A stretch of 64,000 bases of DNA from Bacteroidetes bacterium UBA2475 (GTDB taxonomy: Bacteria; Bacteroidota; Bacteroidia; B-17B0; Aurantibacillaceae), in the NCBI GenBank assembly GCA_002342065.1, contig DDPF01000003.1, forward strand, positions 310,001 through 374,000. Direction: 5' to 3'. The position numbers and the translations under genes were made by a program. A model generated the notes under the pieces. The model worked only from the letters and a program-made list of their open reading frames with translations, was not told where the DNA came from and did no database searches. The stretch's first letter is position 1. Each line of letters opens with the position of its first letter. Positions 50,467 through 58,820 of this stretch are shown in pieces.

Positions 50467-51210
50467 TTGAAAACAACATTACATATTAGTATCTGCATGG
50501 CAATCCTTTGGGTTGCCATGTCTTTTACAAGCAATTTTTCAAATAAAAAAAATATTGTTCCATTAAGAATCTCATTTGAACATTTTGTTGGCAACGAAAT
50601 TTTAAAGTTAGATTCTGCCAATTATAAGAATGCACTTGGACAAACATTTACGGTTAGCAAATTTAAATATTACGTCAGCAATTTTCATTTTAAGAACAGT
50701 GCCGGAAAAGATATTTCGATGGAAGGCTCGTTCTTAATAAACGAAGACGAAGAAGAGACCAAAAAAATTCTGCTCGCTAAGATCCCTGAAGGAAATTATA
50801 CAAGCATGGATTTTATACTTGGCGTGGATAGTTTGCATAGTTGCAGCGGCGCGCAATCGGGCGCTTTGGATCCGGTAAATGCGATGTTTTGGGCCTGGAA
50901 CACAGGTTATATTTTTTTAAAGCTCGAAGGTCGGGCAAATACATCTTTATCGCCAGGACATTTTTTTGAATACCATATTGGCGGCTATAAACAACCCATA
51001 AATTGCATTCGCAAAATTTCATTTGATCTTAGTAAAAGTGAAAAGACCCTTACCAAAGAAATAAAAATTAAAGTAAATGTGTTGGAAATTTTAAAAACAC
51101 CAAACGCGATCGATTTTTCTAAATTATCATCCGTAACAGATCTTAAGAACGCAACCGTAATTGCAGATAATTATAAAGATATGTTTGAACTAATGCCAAA
51201 TGAAAAATAA
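50467..51210 (+). CDS. MbnP-family protein
   Basis: 247 residues from a TTG start (an internal ATG at 50497 is possible); signal peptide MAILWVAMSFTSNFS. Family landmarks: LRISFEHFVGNEILKLD, FTVSKFKYYVSNF, the IPEGNYTSMDFILGVDS region, ALDPVNAMFWAWNTGYIFLK with the tryptophans, and FEYHIGGY. MbnP proteins are substrates of the MauG-like enzyme MbnH, which oxidises a Trp to kynurenine and creates a copper site (established for Methylosinus). The next gene is an MbnH-like diheme enzyme overlapping by 11 bases, so the pair is likely functional. Confidence 0.87.
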   Translation: MKTTLHISICMAILWVAMSFTSNFSNKKNIVPLRISFEHFVGNEILKLDSANYKNALGQTFTVSKFKYYVSNFHFKNSAGKDISMEGSFLINEDEEETKKILLAKIPEGNYTSMDFILGVDSLHSCSGAQSGALDPVNAMFWAWNTGYIFLKLEGRANTSLSPGHFFEYHIGGYKQPINCIRKISFDLSKSEKTLTKEIKIKVNVLEILKTPNAIDFSKLSSVTDLKNATVIADNYKDMFELMPNEK

Positions 51211-52252
51211 AATAGTTTATACTCTTTTTATTTTAATTGCTGTATTTGCATTATGTAACAGTTTTGTGATCGAGAATCCTTATTTTAAGATCACAAAAAA
51301 AGATGTGAAATTGAAGATCCCAAAAGGATTTCCGAAACCAAATTATAGTTTCAAAAAAAATAAATTAAACCCTGATGTTTTTGTTTTGGGTCGTAAATTA
51401 TTTTACGACAACTTACTTTCAAAAGATAATAGCGTAAGCTGCGGTACTTGTCACCAACGCATAGCAGCCTTTGCGCATATTGACCATAAATTGAGTCACG
51501 GCATTTATGCGAAGATAGGTACACGAAATGTTCCGGCATTACAGAATTTGATCTGGAAAGATGCTTATATGTGGGATGGCGGTGTAACTAATTTAGAAGT
51601 GCAGCCTATAAATCCAATTACTAGTCCGATAGAAATGGATGAGAGCCTGGCCAACGTTATTTTAAAATTGCGGGCAAATAAAGAATACGTAAAACTATTT
51701 AACAAGGCTTATAAAGATACATTGATCAATTCTGAAAGAGTATTAAAAGCATTAGCGCAATTTACCGGCTTAATGATCACATCAAATTCTAAGTACGATA
51801 AATACATGCGCAAGAAAGATACTTTTTCTTTGGCAGAAAAAAACGGTCTGCAATTATTCAGATCTAAATGCGCCAGTTGCCATAAAGAACCTTTATTTAC
51901 AGATAACAGTTATAGGAACAACGGTATTAAGATGGACTCATCTTTAAATGATTTTGGGAGGGGCAAGCTAACCGAAATTGAAAAAGATTATAAAACATTT
52001 AAAGTGCCCGGTTTACGAAATGTTGAAATGACCTATCCGTATATGCACGATGGTCGTTTTAAAAAATTGAAAGATGTTATTGATCATTATTCCAATTCGG
52101 CCAATCACGATGAGAGGGTGGACACCCTCATCACTAAGATAGGTAGTTTAAGCGCACAACAAAAAAAAGAGATCCTTTCTTTTTTACTCACTTTAACGGA
52201 TAAAGAATTTTTACACGATCGTCGTTTTGCAGATCCTAATATGTTACAGTAA
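51200..52252 (+). CDS. MauG/MbnH-like diheme cytochrome c peroxidase-family enzyme
   Basis: 350 residues with a signal peptide (MKNKIVYTLFILIAVFALCNSF). Two covalent heme sites are visible: CGTCH (about residue 80) and CASCH (about 230). Family landmarks: LGRKLFYDNLLS, GTRNVPALQNLIWKDAYMWDGG, and KVPGLRNVEMTYPYMHDGRF, which contains the distal heme-ligand region. Periplasmic. By analogy with MbnH it would carry out high-valent Fe(IV)Fe(IV) oxidation of the partner encoded by the overlapping upstream gene. The 3' end overlaps the convergent phenylalanine hydroxylase gene by 9 bases. Confidence 0.9.
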   Translation: MKNKIVYTLFILIAVFALCNSFVIENPYFKITKKDVKLKIPKGFPKPNYSFKKNKLNPDVFVLGRKLFYDNLLSKDNSVSCGTCHQRIAAFAHIDHKLSHGIYAKIGTRNVPALQNLIWKDAYMWDGGVTNLEVQPINPITSPIEMDESLANVILKLRANKEYVKLFNKAYKDTLINSERVLKALAQFTGLMITSNSKYDKYMRKKDTFSLAEKNGLQLFRSKCASCHKEPLFTDNSYRNNGIKMDSSLNDFGRGKLTEIEKDYKTFKVPGLRNVEMTYPYMHDGRFKKLKDVIDHYSNSANHDERVDTLITKIGSLSAQQKKEILSFLLTLTDKEFLHDRRFADPNMLQ

Positions 52253-52969
52253 TACCTCTTCTATTTCTTTTTCAAATTGTTTAAGGCAATGACCTAACTG
52301 TTCAAATGAATCAATAACATAATATTCGTTCTGTAAAATATCCGTTCTAAAATCATGTTCCATTATCCGGTCAATATCAAAATCTGTTTTTAAAGATCTG
52401 TTACCGATTGCATTTTCGGTTTCTTCTTTTGAAGAAATAATACCCGCACCAAATGCTTTTAATTTATTATCTTCTTTAATTAAACCAAACTCAATAGTAA
52501 ACCAATATAAACGTTGCAGTTTTAAAATAATTTCTTTTTGATGAATATGTTTCGCCGCCAACTTACCCATTGCTTCAAAAAAAACAGAGTAACTTTTATT
52601 ACTAAGTAAAGGTGTATGGCCAAACACATCATGAAACATGTCCGGCTCTTCCAAATAATCTAATTGTTGCATAGTGCGCAACCAGCAAGTGGATGTGAAT
52701 TTTTTTTGCGCCAGGAATTTAAAAAAACTATCTACCTCACTAATGTTTGGTACAGTTACTAATTGCCAACCTGTAAACGTATTTAATTTTTTATTTACCT
52801 GCACAAAATCAGGAATGGCATCTGCATTAAATTCTATTCTTTCTAATGAATACATAAATTCAGAAGAAACTTTATTCTCTAAATTTTTTAACTGGCGGTT
52901 AAATAATGTTTTCCAAACCAAAAAGTCTTCTGGTGTGTAGTTGCTGTAAATTTGTTCTGTTGGTCTCAT
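52244..52969 (-). CDS. phhA: Phenylalanine 4-monooxygenase (monomeric aromatic amino acid hydroxylase)
   Basis: 241 residues, the length of bacterial catalytic-domain-only enzymes. Iron ligands: the two His in EEPDMFHDVFGHTPLL and the Glu in WFTIEFGLIKED. It uses tetrahydropterin and O2 to convert Phe to Tyr. RTMQQLDYLEEPD and FGAGIISSKEETENA are further family landmarks. The gene has its own transcript; the plsY terminator lies just upstream. Confidence 0.93.
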   Translation of the reverse strand: MRPTEQIYSNYTPEDFLVWKTLFNRQLKNLENKVSSEFMYSLERIEFNADAIPDFVQVNKKLNTFTGWQLVTVPNISEVDSFFKFLAQKKFTSTCWLRTMQQLDYLEEPDMFHDVFGHTPLLSNKSYSVFFEAMGKLAAKHIHQKEIILKLQRLYWFTIEFGLIKEDNKLKAFGAGIISSKEETENAIGNRSLKTDFDIDRIMEHDFRTDILQNEYYVIDSFEQLGHCLKQFEKEIEEVLL

Positions 52970-53001
52970 GGTTTTTTGTTTTTAAATTATAGGAAATAAA
53001 A

Positions 53002-53024
53002 AAACCGGCTGGCGGGCCGGTTTA
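53002..53024 (-). terminator. Terminator of plsY
   Basis: AAACCGGC (53002-53009) and GCCGGTTT (53016-53023) form a perfect 8-bp stem; on the minus strand a T-rich run follows. Confidence 0.85.
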
Positions 53025-53101
53025 TAATAAAAATTATATGTAAATAAAATTACAGCCCTATTAATAGAGGAGCAAATAATAATATTTAGAAGTGAATAAC
53101 A

Positions 53102-53728
53102 TTAAACGGAAATTTTTTTGCTTACGAATTTAATTTTTGATTCTTGTTTATTTACAATACGAACAATATTCTTACGATGTGTTACGATCAATAATAAAGC
53201 AACTACAATTGAAAAAGTGGTAAGGATCGGATTAGTGTTCCCAAAAATAAAATGCAAAATAAATGGGAAGGCAGCTCCGGCCATCATAGAAGATAAAGAA
53301 ACCATGCGTGAGGTAAACAATACAAGTAAAAAGATCACTAATGCAACGCTACAAGATAATGGCAGGATACACATTACTATACCTAAAATAGTAGCAACCC
53401 CTTTTCCACCCCTAAAACCTGCAAATACCGGAAAAATATGTCCAACCAAAGCCGCAATACCCAGTGCCAGTTGAAGGTTAACGAATTCGTCGCTTTCAAA
53501 AACATAAGGACTAAGAAAAGCCAATAAAACAGCCAGACTTCCTTTTAAAATATCGATAATTAATACCGGGATGCCCGCTTTTTGACCCAAAACCCTAAAA
53601 GTATTGGTGGCTCCGGCGTTTCCGCTACCGAATTCGCGCACATCAATATTATAAAAAGCCTTACCGATCCAAACCGCAGTGGGAATTGAACCGATCAAAT
53701 AAGCTAATATGATTAATAGTGCTACCAA
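53102..53728 (-). CDS. plsY: Glycerol-3-phosphate acyltransferase PlsY
   Basis: 208 residues, polytopic membrane enzyme transferring acyl from acyl-phosphate to glycerol-3-phosphate. The three conserved cytosolic motifs are present: GSIPTAVWIGKAF, REFGSGNAGATNTFRVLG and GHIFPVFAGFRGGKGVAT. First step of phospholipid synthesis; lone gene with its own terminator. Confidence 0.96.
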   Translation of the reverse strand: MVALLIILAYLIGSIPTAVWIGKAFYNIDVREFGSGNAGATNTFRVLGQKAGIPVLIIDILKGSLAVLLAFLSPYVFESDEFVNLQLALGIAALVGHIFPVFAGFRGGKGVATILGIVMCILPLSCSVALVIFLLVLFTSRMVSLSSMMAGAAFPFILHFIFGNTNPILTTFSIVVALLLIVTHRKNIVRIVNKQESKIKFVSKKISV

Positions 53729-53784
53729 GTTTTTGTAATTGTTAAATCTATTATAACAAATCTATAAATTATTTCAAACAAAAA

Positions 53785-53824
53785 AAACACTCAGACTTAT
53801 TATTTATTAAAGCCTAAGTGTTTT
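53785..53824 (-). terminator. Terminator of gdhA
   Basis: On the minus strand AAAACACTTAGGCTT pairs with AAGTCTGAGTGTTTT (one or two mismatches) around an AT loop, followed by a T-run. Confidence 0.8.
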
Positions 53825-53843
53825 ATAATCAGTTAATTAACAA

Positions 53844-55118
53844 TTAATAGGCTCCTTTAAGCTTAACGCCTTGTTCTATTTTTTGTAATGCTGTAATATA
53901 AGCCGCAATTCTCATACCCGTTTTAAACTGGGTAGCATTGTTCCAAACGGCTTCAAAAGCGATCTCCATTTTAAGATCGTGTTTAGTATTAACCTCTTCT
54001 TCTGTCCAATAATAGCCAGCTTTATTTTGAACCCACTCAAAATAACTTACGGTTACACCGCCGCTGTTTGCTAAAATATCAGGAACACAAATTATTTTTT
54101 TGTCATTTAAGATCGGATCAGCCTCAGGAGTAGTTGGTCCGTTTGCACCTTCTACTATTAATTTAGCCTGGATCTTTCCTGCATTATCTTCAGTAATTAC
54201 ATTTTGTAAAGCTGCCGGAACCAAAACATCGCATTTACCGGTAAGTAATTCTTCTGCTTTAATTTCGGTAGCACCTTTAAAGCCTTTTAAAACGCGGTTA
54301 TTTTTAGCTGCAAAATCAATTGCCGCTGCTATATCAATACCTTTTTCGTTATAAAAAGAAGCTGTATGATCGCCAATACCAACAATTTTAACTCCTTTTT
54401 CAGAAAGTAATCGTGCTGCATGTGAACCTACGTTTCCAAAACCCTGCACAATAGCAGTAACTTCGGTAGCTTTTAAGTTCATTTTTTTAAGAGCTGCTAA
54501 AGTATTAACCATAACACCTCTTCCGGTTGCAGCATCGCGGCCTAATGAACCGCCAATCGCAATTGGTTTTCCGGTAATTACACCGGGACTATCTTCGCCA
54601 TTTATTTTATTGAATTCATCTAATATCCAGGCCATTTCTCTTCCACTTGTTCCCATATCCGGCGCAGGAATATCCCTGTTAACACCAAATACATCTTTCA
54701 TAGAAACAGCGTAGGCACGGCTTAAGCGCTCTAACTCGCCAACACTCATATTACGTGGCTCGCATTTAATACCGCCTTTTGCTCCACCATAAGGTAAATT
54801 AGCAACGGCGCATTTAAAGCTCATCCATGCGGCTAAAGCCATAACTTCATCTGCATTTACATCCATAGCATAACGAATACCGCCTTTGCTTGGACCTAAG
54901 TGAGTGCTGTGAACTGTACGGTATCCTTCAAAAACCTGAATTTTACCATTGTCCATCATGATGGGAAGGCTTACTTTAACTTGTTTGCTTGGGTTTCTGA
55001 GTACTTGTAAAACCTCATCACTAAGGTTCATTAATTTGGCGGCCACATCTAAACGGGCCAATACAGCATCAAACATACTATCGTGTGCTTGAGTTGCATT
55101 TACTGTGTGTGTTGACAT
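53844..55118 (-). CDS. gdhA: Glu/Leu/Phe/Val dehydrogenase (glutamate dehydrogenase)
   Basis: 424 residues. Substrate-binding and catalytic region: GPSKGGIRYAMDVNADEV, AWMSFKCAVANLPYGGAKGGI (catalytic Lys in the latter) and DIPAPDMGTSGREMAWI. Rossmann domain: VQGFGNVGSHAARLL; VEGANGPTTPEAD follows. The length and motifs fit the hexameric NAD-type glutamate dehydrogenase; specificity for Glu rather than branched amino acids is inferred. It has its own promoter (55149-55179) and terminator. Together with glnN it governs ammonia assimilation. Confidence 0.93.
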   Translation of the reverse strand: MSTHTVNATQAHDSMFDAVLARLDVAAKLMNLSDEVLQVLRNPSKQVKVSLPIMMDNGKIQVFEGYRTVHSTHLGPSKGGIRYAMDVNADEVMALAAWMSFKCAVANLPYGGAKGGIKCEPRNMSVGELERLSRAYAVSMKDVFGVNRDIPAPDMGTSGREMAWILDEFNKINGEDSPGVITGKPIAIGGSLGRDAATGRGVMVNTLAALKKMNLKATEVTAIVQGFGNVGSHAARLLSEKGVKIVGIGDHTASFYNEKGIDIAAAIDFAAKNNRVLKGFKGATEIKAEELLTGKCDVLVPAALQNVITEDNAGKIQAKLIVEGANGPTTPEADPILNDKKIICVPDILANSGGVTVSYFEWVQNKAGYYWTEEEVNTKHDLKMEIAFEAVWNNATQFKTGMRIAAYITALQKIEQGVKLKGAY

Positions 55119-55148
55119 AAGTAAATTTTAGTGTTGTTAGCTGGGGGG

Positions 55149-55179
55149 CAAATTTAAGCAATTTATTCAATAACGACAA
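55149..55179 (-). promoter_or_regulatory. Promoter of gdhA
   Basis: Minus strand: TTG (55179-55177), 20-base spacer, TAAATTTG (55156-55149), a full match to TTG / TAnnTTTG. It is followed at once by a run of six C, which recalls the C-runs around the glnN promoter. Confidence 0.72.
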
Positions 55180-55273
55180 GCTATATCTTAATACTTTGGT
55201 TGCTTTAAAATAACAATTATTGGTAAGAATAAATTTGCTTTACAACCCTTCTATGTGTTAATTTGACGAAAAC

Positions 55274-55738
55274 TTGAACGAATTCTTAAAAATATTTTCC
55301 GTTTTTCTTACCTGTACTTTCTTTTTTGTTAAGCTGGGTATGCCAACAGCTGTTGTAGTTTTTAAATATAATTTTATTAAAGTTATTTTAGTGGCCTGCT
55401 CGGGTGGTATAACAGGCAACGTAATTTTTACCAATTTAAGCGCTGCCATTTTAAGATGGATGGATAATTACCGCGACAAAAGAAATATCCGTAAAAAAAT
55501 ATTTACAAAAACAACAAGAAGGATGATACGCATCAAACAACGTTTTGGCCTTGCCGGAATTGCCGCTATTACCCCGTTGATCTCTCAACCCATTGGCGCT
55601 TTTTTTGCCGAGAAATTTTTTAAAAACAAGAAAAAAGTTATTTTGTATTTAAGCGTTTCGGTTATAATATGGGCTATTGGATTATATTTTGTGCTTTATA
55701 TTTTTCATGATCAATTAGCTATTTGGGGAGTTATCTAA
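55274..55738 (+). CDS. Small integral membrane protein (Sm_multidrug_ex-like, tentative)
   Basis: 154 residues from a TTG start. Three to four hydrophobic segments: MNEFLKIFSVFLTCTFFFVKL, FIKVILVACSGGITGNVIFT, FGLAGIAAITPLISQPIGAFFA and VILYLSVSVIIWAIGLYFVLY, with a basic loop (RDKRNIRKKIFTKTTRRMIR). The RFGLAGIAAITP stretch recalls the small multidrug export family, but the match is weak. It precedes the nucleotidase gene by 23 bases on the same strand. Confidence 0.65.
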   Translation: MNEFLKIFSVFLTCTFFFVKLGMPTAVVVFKYNFIKVILVACSGGITGNVIFTNLSAAILRWMDNYRDKRNIRKKIFTKTTRRMIRIKQRFGLAGIAAITPLISQPIGAFFAEKFFKNKKKVILYLSVSVIIWAIGLYFVLYIFHDQLAIWGVI

Positions 55739-55761
55739 TTTAAAATTCAAAATTTAAAAGT

Positions 55762-56451
55762 TTGAAGAATATAAAACATATTTTTTTCGATCTTGATGAT
55801 ACACTTTGGGATTTTGAAAAAAACTCTGGCCATGTTTTACAACAATTATTTTTAGAATTTGATCTTACTGCGAAATTAAAAACGGATTATAATAATTTTC
55901 ACAGTACCTATAAAAAAACCAATTCGCAACTTTGGTTACAATACGCCAAAAAACAAATAGACAAACAGTATTTGCGAAACCACCGTTTTAATTTAGTGTT
56001 TAACCAATTTGATTACGATAATTACGATGAGAATTTAATTATTACAGATCATTACCTTAACCGCGCACCCAAAGGAACACATCTTAAAGAGGGTTGTATT
56101 GAAACTCTTGATTATTTAAAACAAAACTATCATCTCCATATTATTACCAATGGTTTTAAAGAAATTCAGTTCATAAAAATTGATGGCTGTGGTTTACGCG
56201 ATTATTTTAAAAATGTAATTATTAGCGAAGAACATGACCTTACAAAACCCGACGAGCAGATTTTTAGATTAGCAGAAAAATTTGCAGACGCTAAAAAAGA
56301 AGAATGTATTATGATAGGCGATAATTATGCGAGCGATGTAGAAGGCGCATTAAATGCAGGCTGGGATGCCATTTATTTTTCGCACGAGAAATCAAAAGAT
56401 TATAACGGGAAGCATATTACCAGTTTAAATGAATTAAGACATATTTTTTAA
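55762..56451 (+). CDS. YjjG-type noncanonical pyrimidine nucleotidase (HAD superfamily)
   Basis: 229 residues, TTG start. HAD motif I is HIFFDLDDTLWDFEKNS, motif II HIITNGF, motif III KPDEQIF and motif IV MIGDNYASDVEGALNAGW. The WDFEKNS after motif I and the length fit the YjjG family, which dephosphorylates modified or deoxy-pyrimidine monophosphates. Cytoplasmic. It ends overlapping the convergent amidohydrolase gene by four bases. Confidence 0.9.
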   Translation: MKNIKHIFFDLDDTLWDFEKNSGHVLQQLFLEFDLTAKLKTDYNNFHSTYKKTNSQLWLQYAKKQIDKQYLRNHRFNLVFNQFDYDNYDENLIITDHYLNRAPKGTHLKEGCIETLDYLKQNYHLHIITNGFKEIQFIKIDGCGLRDYFKNVIISEEHDLTKPDEQIFRLAEKFADAKKEECIMIGDNYASDVEGALNAGWDAIYFSHEKSKDYNGKHITSLNELRHIF

Positions 56452-58181
56452 TTCTCTTTACCCAATTCAAAAACCTTTTCTCCATTAATATAAGTACTCA
56501 ATACTTTTGTTTTTAAAACATCTTCTATTTTACATTTCATAATATCGGTATCTAAAATAATAAGATCGGCACTTTTTCCTTTTTCTAAACTGCCTTTTTG
56601 CTTTTCTTCAAAATTAGAATAAGCCGCCCAAATGGTCATGCCTTTTAAAGTTTCTTCGCGCGATAAAGCATTTTCCATTTGAAAACCATTCTTCGGAAAG
56701 CCTTTACTATCCTGCCTTGCCACAGCTGCAAAAAAAGTTTTAAATGGCGAAATATCTTCTACAGGAAAATCGGTGCCCAATGCAACATTACCAACTGCCG
56801 TTAAAAGATCTTTGTAGGCATAAGCAGTTTTAACTCTTTCATCTCCTAATCTTTCTTTTGCCCAATACATATCACTTGTTGCATGTGTAGATTGTATGGA
56901 AGGGATCACAGACAAAGATTTAAAATATTCTAAATGTTTTTTATCAACTACCTGCGCATGTTCAATCTTCCATCTTCTTTTTTTGCAGATCTCTTTAAAT
57001 AATTTTCCATCTGTATCGCCAAACATTAAAGGATTGGCACCGTAAACATTTAAAATAGCCCAAACTGCTGAATCGCCAATGCAATGGGTGTTCATCTGAA
57101 AACCGCTTTCTTCCATTTTACTTGCCATTTTCATATAATAATCAAGATCGTTCAATAAAAATCCTTTCCAGTCTTTTTTATCCGCATAATCTTTTAAAAG
57201 ACAAGCGCCTCTCGAGCCCAATGCGCCATCGCCATAAAACTTAAATGAGCGAACCGTTAGTTTATCTGTAATATAAATTCCGCTTTTTAAATAGTGATCC
57301 ATGTTTTCTTTTGTTGGTGTTAGCATGGCATACACTTTTATTTTGAGCTCGTTCTTTTTTTGAAGCTCATCTATCGCATCAACAATATTCTTCTCTAATC
57401 CCGCATCATCAACAGTAGTTAAGCCAACTGCCAGACAATTTTTTTGAGCCTTTAGCAAAGCCTTTTGAATTTGTTCTTTAGATGGTTTCGGAATTTTTTC
57501 TGATACAAGATCAACAGCATTATCAATTAAAATTCCTGTTAATTTATTATCTGTCATTAAAAGTTCACCGCCTTTAATTTTTGTTTTACCTGTTACATTT
57601 GCTTGTTTTAAAGCAGCGTCATTTACCAATGCCGCGTGTCCATCAATCCTGGTAAGCATTACCGGTCTGCCAGGAAATAAACTATCCAGTGTTTTTTTTG
57701 TGGGATATTGTTTACTCTCCCAATCATTCTGATCCCAGCCCCTGCCAATTATCCAAACTTCTTTTTCATTTATATTTTTTGTTTTGTTGCTATTTGCTTC
57801 AGGATAAAAGTTCATTTCTTTAGCATAGGAAATTGTGCGCTCAATTACTTCTTCAAAAGACTTTGTGCCAACAAGATCTAATTCATTTAATCCTTTTCCG
57901 TAACCATAAAAATGGCAATGCGCATCTATAAATCCCGGAAATACCGCTTTTCCTGTAAGATCATTCGTGTTCTCAGACATAAATTTTTGCAGGATGTTTT
58001 CATTCGTATTTATATCTGCTATTTTACCATCCTTAATGGCAATTGCTTCGTATGTTGTAAATAACGAATCAACCGAATAAATAACAGCATTATGTAAGAT
58101 CATATCAACTTTGATCTTTTCGGGTGAACAAGAAAACAAAAAAGAAATTGTTACTATTAAAATAAAAGCGTTTTTTAGCAT
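56448..58181 (-). CDS. Amidohydrolase-family lipoprotein (YtcJ-like)
   Basis: About 577 residues. Signal sequence MLKNAFILIVTISFLFSC with a lipobox cysteine, so probably lipid-anchored. The amidohydrolase_3 core has VFPGFIDAHCHFYGYG (HxH metal site), GDGALGSRGACLL, NTHCIGDSAVW, WKIEHAQVV and LGTDFPVEDISPF (metal Asp), ending with a composite beta-sandwich (ADLIILDTDIMKC). YtcJ-like enzymes hydrolyse N-substituted amides; the substrate is unknown. The start at 58181 is chosen over 58199 because the lipoprotein signal begins there. Confidence 0.88.
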   Translation of the reverse strand: MLKNAFILIVTISFLFSCSPEKIKVDMILHNAVIYSVDSLFTTYEAIAIKDGKIADINTNENILQKFMSENTNDLTGKAVFPGFIDAHCHFYGYGKGLNELDLVGTKSFEEVIERTISYAKEMNFYPEANSNKTKNINEKEVWIIGRGWDQNDWESKQYPTKKTLDSLFPGRPVMLTRIDGHAALVNDAALKQANVTGKTKIKGGELLMTDNKLTGILIDNAVDLVSEKIPKPSKEQIQKALLKAQKNCLAVGLTTVDDAGLEKNIVDAIDELQKKNELKIKVYAMLTPTKENMDHYLKSGIYITDKLTVRSFKFYGDGALGSRGACLLKDYADKKDWKGFLLNDLDYYMKMASKMEESGFQMNTHCIGDSAVWAILNVYGANPLMFGDTDGKLFKEICKKRRWKIEHAQVVDKKHLEYFKSLSVIPSIQSTHATSDMYWAKERLGDERVKTAYAYKDLLTAVGNVALGTDFPVEDISPFKTFFAAVARQDSKGFPKNGFQMENALSREETLKGMTIWAAYSNFEEKQKGSLEKGKSADLIILDTDIMKCKIEDVLKTKVLSTYINGEKVFELGKEN

Positions 58182-58343
58182 GATCAAATGTGATACCAAA
58201 TATACATATTAAATCGCCCAACAAACTCCATCTTTTTCCATTTTAACTTCTTCAAAAAATAGTTCCATAACTCAAGCTATGAAACGATTTTTATTCATCG
58301 TTAAAATAAAAAATCTGTTCGTTTCTTTTGTCTATTTAATATG

Positions 58344-58351
58344 TACATTTG
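58344..58351 (+). promoter_or_regulatory. -7 promoter element before the NTF2-like gene
   Basis: TACATTTG matches TAnnTTTG and lies 12 bases before the ATG. The nearest TTG upstream is only 13 bases away, so the -33 part is not convincing. The rest of the gap 58200-58343 shows nothing clear. Confidence 0.45.
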
Positions 58352-58363
58352 GCATAAAGAAAT

Positions 58364-58726
58364 ATGCTTTCTGAACAAAATAAAAAAATTGCACTTAAAT
58401 GGTTTGAGGCGTTTAATGCTCACGATCTTGAAAAATTATTGGCACTTTATAACGATAATGCCGAACATTTTAGTCCAAAATTAAAGATCCACAAACCCGA
58501 AACTGCCGGTTTAATAAAAGGGAAACAGGCTTTGCGTGAATGGTGGCAGGATGCTTTTAACAGGTTGCCAACTTTAAATTACGAAGTGCTAAAATTAACA
58601 GCAGATGACGAACAGGTTTTTATGGAATATATAAGGCATGTTAAAAATGACGAAGATCTGCGGGTTGGCGAGGTTTTACAAATAAAAAATGGCTTAATTG
58701 TTTTTTCGCGGGTATATCATGGCTAA
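58364..58726 (+). CDS. NTF2-like / SnoaL-like protein
   Basis: 120 residues. Typical cone-shaped NTF2 fold opening: NKKIALKWFEAFNAHDLEKLLALYNDNAEHFSP, then GKQALREWWQDAFNRLPTL and VLQIKNGLIVFSRVYHG at the C terminus. Members are small enzymes or ligand binders; no activity is assigned. It stands alone between the divergent amidohydrolase and the DPP-IV gene. Confidence 0.88.
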   Translation: MLSEQNKKIALKWFEAFNAHDLEKLLALYNDNAEHFSPKLKIHKPETAGLIKGKQALREWWQDAFNRLPTLNYEVLKLTADDEQVFMEYIRHVKNDEDLRVGEVLQIKNGLIVFSRVYHG

Positions 58727-58820
58727 AAGCTAATTTTTTCACCCTTTTAGGGGTATTTAGCGCGTATTTATTTTCGTTTATTTTAAGATTAATTTCATAA
58801 ATTCACCAACACTTATTAAA

